From assembly GCA_021163945.1 (NCBI GenBank), contig JAGGTC010000142.1, positions 1-19,657 on the forward strand: a DNA stretch of 19,657 nucleotides, given 5' to 3'. This stretch comes from Deltaproteobacteria bacterium. GTDB taxonomy: Bacteria > Desulfobacterota > Desulfofervidia > Desulfofervidales > DG-60. Shown one piece after another: positions 15,612-19,657 of the stretch. The notes under the pieces are model-generated. The model was not told the DNA's origin, made no database searches, and saw only the letters and a program-made list of their open reading frames with translations. Both the position numbers and the translations under genes were made by a program. Positions within the stretch are counted from its first letter, which is position 1, and each line of letters begins with the position of its first letter.

Positions 15612-16467
15612 TTTCACCTCCATATAAGAGACCCTCTGCTAAGCTTATTATCTCTGATACAGTAATCTCTTCTAAACACCCACTAATTACCCTAACGTCC
15701 CCAAAAGGGGACCACACACTTGGCTTAGTTGGTCCAAAAATGGCAATGGTTTTGGTCCCTACCGCAGCGGCAAGGTGGGTTATACCAGAGTCATTTCCTA
15801 TAAAGACCTTTGTCTTACTAATCAATTTTGCCAATTTTGGCAATGGTAGGCAGTCAAATACCATTATATCTTTAGTTATATTTTTATTTTCTGCTGGCCC
15901 AATGATTATGCCAACACTTGTCATTTTGGCTAAATATTTAATCAGACATAAAAATTTTTCCTCTGGCCAATTCTTTCTTTTACTGCCACTGCCTGGGTGG
16001 ATAAGGACCTTGGGTACCTCAATATCATCAATCTCATCCATAGAATTATCTAAGGTCAAGGGTAAAAAATCAAGGCTATATTCTATGCCATAGTCTTTTA
16101 ACTGTCTTTGTTGATAGACTGTTACATGAATGTCTTCATCCCTAGGAAATGGTTTTATAAACCAAATCCTTTTATCTATTTTTTTGAGTGTCTCCCCCCA
16201 CTCAGACCTATAATGTGAAAAGAAAATTATTTGATCAAAGCCCTCCCAAAAATCTATCTTTTTTCCTGTATAGAGATGGGCAATAAAAGGACCATTTGCA
16301 TCATAGATATTATTTACCCTTAGCTCCCTTTTAAGTAAGGATAAAATGTGTGGATAGCCCAATAGACTAATCTTACTAAAAGGAAAGGCACCTCTTATGG
16401 CCAATAGGGCAGGGCGTGAAAGCAACAAATCCCCCAAGGCACCTAAGTGAACAATGAGAAGGTTCAT
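15568..16467 (-). CDS. Glycosyltransferase family 9 (ADP-heptose:LPS heptosyltransferase-like)
   Basis: 299 residues from the ATG at 16467, whose product begins MNLLIVHLGALGDLLLSRPA, the classic GT9 N-terminus. The much longer upstream reading frame has no family character. The C-terminal nucleotide-sugar domain shows VLIHPGSGSKRKNWPEEKF, a GPAEN loop and FIGNDSGITHLAAAVGTKTIAIFG with the following GPTKPSVWSP. GT9 enzymes transfer heptose from ADP-heptose to the LPS inner core at the cytoplasmic face of the membrane. Donor and acceptor here are not provable. No waa/rfa neighbours are present. Instead it heads the YcaO operon and overlaps the HEPN-like gene by 44 bp, which is unusual for an LPS gene. 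Confidence 0.88.
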   Translation of the reverse strand: MNLLIVHLGALGDLLLSRPALLAIRGAFPFSKISLLGYPHILSLLKRELRVNNIYDANGPFIAHLYTGKKIDFWEGFDQIIFFSHYRSEWGETLKKIDKRIWFIKPFPRDEDIHVTVYQQRQLKDYGIEYSLDFLPLTLDNSMDEIDDIEVPKVLIHPGSGSKRKNWPEEKFLCLIKYLAKMTSVGIIIGPAENKNITKDIMVFDCLPLPKLAKLISKTKVFIGNDSGITHLAAAVGTKTIAIFGPTKPSVWSPFGDVRVISGCLEEITVSEIISLAEGLLYGGENGYEQRTKDRGHIQ

Positions 16468-16488
16468 TTTTAAAATGATGATGTTCTT

Positions 16489-16516
16489 AGTGTAACAAAC
16501 TTTTTGTAATTGACAA
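16489..16516 (-). promoter_or_regulatory. Predicted promoter of the GT9-HEPN-YcaO-rSAM-DUF1464 operon
   Basis: On the minus strand TTGTCA (16516-16511) lies 16 bp from TACACT (16494-16489), about 20 nt upstream of the GT9 ATG. The leader would be short and lacks a Shine-Dalgarno. It overlaps the promoter region of the divergent MBL gene. Moderate consensus match only. Confidence 0.4.
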
Positions 16517-16530
16517 TAATGTGTTATAAT
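16501..16530 (+). promoter_or_regulatory. Predicted promoter of the MBL-fold gene
   Basis: A perfect -10 TATAAT (16525-16530) has a weak upstream -35 (TTTTTG at 18 bp, or TTGTAA at 15 bp). The expected leader is about 77 nt and contains the 13-bp palindrome at 16571-16583. Confidence 0.4.
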
Positions 16531-16570
16531 AGGCCAACAAAAGTGGGATGCAGTTTTTTTAATGATTTTG

Positions 16571-16583
16571 ATGCTACTAGCAT
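16571..16583. repeat. 13-bp perfect palindrome in the MBL leader
   Basis: ATGCTA-C-TAGCAT lies between the predicted MBL promoter and its start codon. It could be an operator half-site pair or a small RNA hairpin near the start. It has no recognised regulator consensus. Confidence 0.35.
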
Positions 16584-16613
16584 TTAAGACCAAAAACAAG
16601 TAAGATATAAGTA

Positions 16614-17462
16614 ATGATTGGAATCCGTGTGACAGGAAAATCAAGGATTTTATCTTTTTTAATAATCGGGTTAATTATCCTAGGAATCCTAATAGGAGGC
16701 CATAAATGTGAAAAAGTTTTAGGGGCTACTGGTACAGTTAAGGGGAAAATTTCTATTGCAATAGTTTATGATAACTATAATGTCAATCCCAATCTAATTA
16801 GCAGTTGGGGGTTTGGCTGTATAATTAGAACACCCAATAAAGACATTCTTTTTGATACTGGGGGAGATAGCTCTATCTTACTCTCCAATATGGATAAGAT
16901 GGGCATAGACCCTAAAGATATAGATATAGTGGTTATTTCCCATATCCATGGGGATCATGTGGGAGGTCTTAATGGTTTTTTAGAGAAAAATGGAAATGTA
17001 AAAGTGTACATCCCATCTTCTTTTCCAGATTCTATAAGGGAGAAAATAAAATCTTATGGGGCAAAATATTTTAATGTAAAGGATTTTATGAGAATTTCTG
17101 ATGATATCTACACTACTGGCGAGATGGGGACTTGGATAAAAGAACAATCATTAATCTTAGATACTAGAGAAGGACTAGTAATAATCACTGGCTGTGCCCA
17201 CCCCGGAGTAATAAACATCGCAAAAAAGGCCAAGCAAATATTACATAAAAAAATCTATCTGTTTATGGGTGGTTTTCATCTATTTCACACCTCTGAGTCA
17301 GAATTAAAGAGTATTATAAAAGGATTTAGGAATCTGGGGATTAAAAAGGTTGCCCCCTCCCACTGCTCAGGAGATCGCTGCAGAGAGTTGTTTAAGGAGG
17401 AATATAAGGAGGATTATATTGACAGTGGGGTGGGTAAGATTATTACTGTGCCAGCAAAATAG
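16614..17462 (+). CDS. Metallo-beta-lactamase-fold hydrolase, COG1237-like, membrane-anchored or exported
   Basis: 282 residues. A hydrophobic N-terminal segment (~12-29) after a basic start suggests a signal peptide or anchor. The following C32 lacks a canonical lipobox. The MBL metal motif is H110-x-H112-x-D114-H115 (SHIHGDHVGG). Later family signatures are TGCAHPGVINIAKKA, GGFHLF and PSHCSGD, which fit the COG1237 group that includes archaeal dihydropterin/ribofuranosyl-aminobenzene 5'-phosphate synthase-like proteins. The reaction is unknown, and an exported location would argue against the archaeal cofactor role. It is divergent from the GT9-YcaO operon. The ATG has only a weak AAGTAAG upstream. 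Its stop (TAG) is followed in frame by a short coding remnant. Confidence 0.82.
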   Translation: MIGIRVTGKSRILSFLIIGLIILGILIGGHKCEKVLGATGTVKGKISIAIVYDNYNVNPNLISSWGFGCIIRTPNKDILFDTGGDSSILLSNMDKMGIDPKDIDIVVISHIHGDHVGGLNGFLEKNGNVKVYIPSSFPDSIREKIKSYGAKYFNVKDFMRISDDIYTTGEMGTWIKEQSLILDTREGLVIITGCAHPGVINIAKKAKQILHKKIYLFMGGFHLFHTSESELKSIIKGFRNLGIKKVAPSHCSGDRCRELFKEEYKEDYIDSGVGKIITVPAK

Positions 17463-17606
17463 GAATACCAGCCCATACTTGACCTTGCAAACAGCATAAT
17501 AACCCTGGCAAGGGAAAAATACACAAAGGTACTCAAGGCACAGGATAAAGAAGGAGAAAGGCCAAAACTTATCTTCTTTACCCCAACACCCAACTGTTTT
17601 GCCGTT
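17463..17606 (+). pseudogene. Coding remnant continuing in frame after the MBL stop
   Basis: Directly after the MBL TAG codon the same frame stays open for about 47 codons. It encodes a coding-like segment (ANSIITLAREKYTKVLKAQ, then ERPKLIFFTPTPN) ending at TAA 17604-17606. It has no start codon of its own and overlaps the 3' end of the convergent PIN gene. It looks like the 3' end of a decayed gene joined to the MBL gene by rearrangement. The original gene is not recognised. Confidence 0.35.
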
Positions 17607-17883
17607 TAAATTGAAAATCCCCGATCCAGATTACATTTTTAGATTCTACTTTTACAGCATCAGAGAATTTCCTATCGCCTGTTATCAAACTTATCTTTAA
17701 TTTATTCGCCAGAACTAGATAAGAAGCATCGTAAACAGAAATATTAAATCTTTTACACGCATCAAGCAGGTGTGTTTTAAAAAAATTCAAGTCATATCTT
17801 TCAATGTCTAGATTAACTATCTTTTGTTGAATCTCAGGAAAATAGGCCTTAAGCAGGGCACTGGCATCTATAACAGTTTGCAT
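17578..17883 (-). CDS. Truncated VapC-like PIN-domain protein, probably inactive
   Basis: 101 residues, against the usual ~130-140. The N-terminal strand VIDASALLKAYFPE (with D6) is intact, as are the C-terminal helices SVYDASYLVLANKL (D52) and SLITGDRKFSDAV (D70). The ~35 residues that normally follow the first strand are absent in frame, including the conserved acidic residue of the second motif. One of the four acidic residues that bind Mg in PIN RNases is therefore missing. The ATG overlaps a degraded antitoxin-like frame. The 3' end overlaps the MBL-linked remnant. Read as a decayed toxin with an internal in-frame deletion. Confidence 0.6.
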   Translation of the reverse strand: MQTVIDASALLKAYFPEIQQKIVNLDIERYDLNFFKTHLLDACKRFNISVYDASYLVLANKLKISLITGDRKFSDAVKVESKNVIWIGDFQFKRQNSWVLG

Positions 17884-17952
17884 CTTTCTTCAAGCTCCCT
17901 TCTGGATGCTTCATATAAGTCTTTTACCTTCGGTGATGTTCACCTTCAACAT
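17868..17952 (-). pseudogene. Degraded antitoxin remnant upstream of the truncated PIN gene
   Basis: Upstream of the PIN ATG an open frame without a start codon encodes SPKVKDLYEASRRELEERCK (about 17871-17939) and ends at TAG 17868-17870, overlapping the PIN start. This is the layout of a VapB-VapC pair. An ATG at 17952 opens a different frame (MLKVNITEG) that stops after 13 codons, consistent with a frameshift in the antitoxin. The antitoxin family cannot be named. Confidence 0.35.
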
Positions 17953-18368
17953 GGCCACTTCCTCTGGTTAGAATAAATGGGCAGAAAGGATTTGTCAACA
18001 AAAAGTTGAGTACAATATTCTGATAATGCCTCCCAACCAACTGCGCTTCAACTGGGCTATCAAACAGTTGCTCAGGCAAAAGATGCTGCCTTAATCAGTT
18101 TTTTGTCTTTTTACCAATTCCAAGGCTATTTTTACTTAAACTCTGCATCATGGTTTCTTTTCTAATTGGTTATCCTTATTCCTTTTTATAAGCTTAACAT
18201 ATTGTCCGAAATTTGAGGGAAACTATAATATATAATAAAATCCTCATTATAGCTACCCCTGGATTAAGGGATGGATTCTGTGAACTGAACCCAAGGCATA
18301 TTCCTTAACAAAGCATATTCAAAGCATATTCCTATAAAAAGATGGGCAAGGGCCGACTCAGCTTAAAA
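17953..18368. other. Gene-poor accessory DNA with possible coding remnants
   Basis: No intact gene was seen. An open minus-strand frame (17924-18094, 56 codons, no start) contains a coding-like stretch with PEQLFDSPVEAQLVGRHYQN. A plus-strand frame over the same bases is also open, so the coding strand is uncertain. From 18200 to 18260 the DNA is very AT-rich with a weak CTATAAT/ATTATAG inverted repeat. No terminator, tRNA or promoter could be supported. Confidence 0.4.
18293..18332. repeat. Short direct repeats of AAAGCATATTC
   Basis: Two exact adjacent copies of the 11-mer AAAGCATATTC (18310-18320 and 18321-18331) are preceded by a degenerate copy AAGGCATATTCC at 18293-18304. They lie just downstream of the vapC stop. 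This could be slippage, a small iteron-like site or a recombination scar. Confidence 0.5.
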
Positions 18369-18785
18369 TCACGGTAACAAAGTGAAATAATCACAATGAC
18401 TTGGCCTTATAATAGAAAAATCACGCCTGTCTGTAGTTAAAATACGACAAATTTTTAAACGCTCTGCTACAGCTACTACAGAAGCATCGACAAATCCGAT
18501 ATTAGCATCAGAATAGCTTTCAATAAGCTTAATAGAACGCTCAATGTCTCCAGGGGTCAAATTTTCGTATTTTAATTCACCTTTGGCAATAGAGATAAGA
18601 AATTTTTGCTCAGCTTCTACCCCAAGATAGGTATTTATTAGATAGGCAGCTTCAGGTATCACTGTGATAGGCACAATCAAAATATCTGTGTTATTTGTTA
18701 AAAAGTCAGTTGCCCGCTTGTGCCAAGCATCATCCCTGTCTGCCATAGCATAAAGGATACCTGTGTCTACGAGGATTGCTTTCAC
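18369..18785 (-). CDS. vapC: VapC-type PIN-domain toxin (RNase)
   Basis: 138 residues, full length for the family. The four acidic residues are in place: D7 (ILVDTGILYA), E45 (VIPEAAYLI), D100 (IGFVDASVVAVAERL) and D119 (ILTTDRRDF). VapC toxins are Mg-dependent ribonucleases, commonly cutting tRNA or rRNA, and are inhibited by a cognate VapB. It overlaps the upstream antitoxin by 4 bp, the standard coupled arrangement. The RNA target is unknown. Confidence 0.88.
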   Translation of the reverse strand: MKAILVDTGILYAMADRDDAWHKRATDFLTNNTDILIVPITVIPEAAYLINTYLGVEAEQKFLISIAKGELKYENLTPGDIERSIKLIESYSDANIGFVDASVVAVAERLKICRILTTDRRDFSIIRPSHCDYFTLLP

Positions 18786-19012
18786 TTACTTTGACCTTTC
18801 CAAAGAAGTTGTTCACACTTCTCTGAAATATCCTTATGTCCGCTTCGACCAACCCCTATAAAAGAAATACTTCTCTTTGCGGTGTATTTTTCGTCTATGA
18901 ATTTTTGTAATGCTTGGCGGATAATCTCCGAGAGGGTTTTACCTTCTTCCTGGGCAATGCGCTTTAAGCCTACAAAAACTTCATCATCAGCAAATATGGT
19001 TGTCCTCTTCAT
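18782..19012 (-). CDS. vapB: Ribbon-helix-helix (CopG/VapB-type) antitoxin
   Basis: 76 residues. Residues ~2-43 form a ribbon-helix-helix DNA-binding domain: strand KRTTIFADDEVFVGLKRI, then EEGKTLSEIIRQALQKFI. The C-terminal tail with DISEKCEQLLW should wrap and inhibit the toxin. It is expected to repress its own promoter with VapC. A 23-bp palindrome begins at the first base of its start codon and covers the predicted -10, which fits autoregulation. There is no Shine-Dalgarno. The predicted transcript start is only a few nt before the ATG. Confidence 0.87.
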   Translation of the reverse strand: MKRTTIFADDEVFVGLKRIAQEEGKTLSEIIRQALQKFIDEKYTAKRSISFIGVGRSGHKDISEKCEQLLWKGQSK

Positions 19013-19034
19013 TGCATATATATGTTATATGCAA
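19012..19034. promoter_or_regulatory. Palindromic operator of the vapBC-type operon
   Basis: Perfect 9-bp arms TTGCATATA and TATATGCAA flank a 5-bp spacer (TATGT). The palindrome abuts the antitoxin ATG and covers the predicted -10. Ribbon-helix-helix antitoxins bind such sites, so this is a likely autoregulatory operator. Confidence 0.7.
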
Positions 19035-19050
19035 AATGATGGAATGTCAA
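19022..19050 (-). promoter_or_regulatory. Predicted promoter of the vapBC-type operon
   Basis: On the minus strand a perfect -35 TTGACA (19050-19045) is followed after 17 bp by TAACAT (19027-19022), or after 15 bp by TATAAC. The +1 would fall about 3-5 nt before the antitoxin ATG, giving an effectively leaderless mRNA. Confidence 0.55.
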
Positions 19051-19186
19051 GATGTGACCAAGGAATCTTACCCAGGGCAAGCCCCTGCCTTTGGGATGGG
19101 GAGGCTCAGTAGGTATCTACTATATGGTAAAAATTTATCCAAGGATGGGAAAAAGCTTTCATTTAGGATTAAACACAGAGATTATT

Positions 19187-19220
19187 AAAAAAGCAGCCGC
19201 AAAATTATATTTGCAGGCTG
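19187..19220 (-). terminator. Rho-independent terminator reading leftward
   Basis: Read on the minus strand, CAGCC-T-GCAAA pairs with TTTGC-GGCTG around a 6-nt TATAAT loop (10 bp, one bulged T), then C and six T residues (19192-19187). It would stop transcripts entering from the right before they reach vapB. Confidence 0.6.
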
Positions 19221-19390
19221 TCGGTAAAATTGAAGCGATTGTCAAGTGTGTGACAAAAATATAGATAATCTTAACAAAATTTTAGAGAGGGCAAAATGCA
19301 AGATGAGGAGCTTCTAAAGTTACATGTAAGTAGTATGAGGTTTGACACCTAAAGATTAAAACTTCCCTGTATTTAGGTACTTTTTACCTC

Positions 19391-19430
19391 TGCCTGGAGC
19401 AGACAGGCCTGTCAGTCGGCAGACAGGGAG
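19391..19430. repeat. GC-rich palindromic repeat with two GCAGACAGG copies
   Basis: GCAGACAGG occurs at 19399-19407 and 19419-19427, a 20-bp period. The first copy overlaps the perfect 12-bp palindrome GACAGGCCTGTC (19402-19413). Flanking CCTC and GAGG extend the potential fold. The composition differs sharply from the AT-rich surroundings. It may be a REP/MITE-type element associated with the neighbouring transposase fragment. Confidence 0.5.
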
Positions 19431-19504
19431 GTTTTGCTCCCAAAGTTCAACGTTAGGAGTTTTAGTGGCGGACAGACTGTTGTTATGCCTCCTCTGGGGC
19501 TTTG

Positions 19505-19657
19505 GAGGATAAAGAGTATTTAGAGAGCTATCTTGAGATTCAGCCCATCTATCACCATGCAGAAAGGAGAATAGAGGCACATATCTTTCTCTGCTTTTTG
19601 GTCCTGCTGCTTGAGTGGGAGCTTGCAAGAAGGCTTAAGGAGATAGATGATAAGATA
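19505..19657 (+). pseudogene. IS1634-like transposase, C-terminal fragment (runs off right edge)
   Basis: An open frame without a plausible start encodes EDKEYLESYLEIQPIYHHAE, then RRIEAHIFLCFLVLLLE and LARRLKEID. This matches the conserved C-terminal segment of IS1634/IS4-superfamily DDE transposases (pattern LEIRPVYH..ERI.AH.F.CFLALLLE). Upstream catalytic domains are absent and the sequence just before is a GC-rich repeat, so the left part is deleted. The remainder may continue beyond the window. Confidence 0.7.

Larger units (their letters stand above)
19051..19504. other. Non-coding accessory stretch between vapB and the transposase fragment
   Basis: No supported gene. A 46-codon plus-strand frame (ATG 19124, stop 19262-19264; MVKIYPRMGKSFHLGLN then EIIKKAAAKLYLQAVGK) looks mildly coding but has no ribosome binding site and no recognised family. 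The stretch also holds the minus-strand terminator at 19187-19220 and the GC-rich palindromic repeat near 19391-19430. Confidence 0.4.

Noticed and set aside
16468..16644. Upstream extension of the GT9 frame (59 residues)
   Set aside because: It crosses the divergent promoter region and the MBL start. The true GT9 N-terminus (MNLLIVHLGALGD) begins at 16467.
18222..18256. Terminator for vapC from the CTATAAT/ATTATAG inverted repeat
   Set aside because: The arms are AT-only and far apart, with no T-tract after them in the vapC direction.
18293..18332. CRISPR array
   Set aside because: The repeats are 11 bp with no or 5-bp spacers and no cas genes are nearby.
18882..19188. Plus-strand ORFs opposite and downstream of vapB
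   Set aside because: They are antisense to the ribbon-helix-helix gene or lack ribosome binding sites, and show no recognisable domain.
19356..19628. 90-codon minus-strand ORF with Pro/Arg-rich product
   Set aside because: It is antisense to the transposase fragment and the GC-rich repeat, has no ribosome binding site, and has the composition of a shadow ORF.

Overview
The window looks like a chromosomal segment of a Gram-negative (diderm) bacterium. Lipid A and LPS genes (lpxB, an msbA-type flippase, a GT9 heptosyltransferase-like enzyme) sit beside peptidoglycan genes (ddl, an M23 peptidase). The DNA is AT-rich, arginine is mostly AGG/AGA, ATA isoleucine is common, and the proteins are rich in Lys and Glu. 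That would fit a thermophilic Desulfobacterota-like or related lineage, but this is an inference and no taxonomic marker is present.

Layout. (1) 1-4289, minus strand: a Gfo/Idh/MocA oxidoreductase, lpxB and an msbA-like ABC flippase are coupled by 1-4 bp overlaps. The 5' part of an AAA-type ATPase gene follows and runs off the left edge. (2) 4372-8140, plus strand: M23 peptidase, TatD nuclease, HtpX-like M48 protease (with its own promoter) and an endonuclease/exonuclease/phosphatase-fold protein. The intergenic region between units 1 and 2 carries a strong 26-bp imperfect palindrome. (3) 8126-9588, minus strand: an HDIG-type HD-domain protein and D-Ala-D-Ala ligase, divergent from leuA. (4) 9697-11205, plus strand: leuA (2-isopropylmalate synthase). 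(5) 11209-16467, minus strand: a compact five-gene operon of GT9 glycosyltransferase, small HEPN/PaREP1-like helical protein, YcaO-domain protein, radical SAM/SPASM protein and DUF1464 ASKHA-fold kinase-like protein. Every junction overlaps or has a 1-nt gap. (6) 16614-17462, plus strand: a membrane-anchored or exported metallo-beta-lactamase-fold protein, divergent from the operon. (7) 17463-19657: a gene-poor accessory region with a truncated PIN toxin and broken antitoxin, coding remnants, short direct repeats, an intact vapBC-type toxin-antitoxin pair with a palindromic operator, a minus-strand terminator, a GC-rich palindromic repeat and a fragment of an IS1634-like transposase.

The most interesting part is the five-gene operon in region 5. 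It joins two peptide-modifying enzyme families (YcaO and radical SAM-SPASM) to an archaeal-type ASKHA kinase-like protein and a small helical partner, behind a sugar transferase. No recognisable precursor peptide, TfuA, dehydrogenase or exporter is in the window. It is a good candidate for an undescribed YcaO-dependent modification system. The function is inferred from domain content and gene coupling only.
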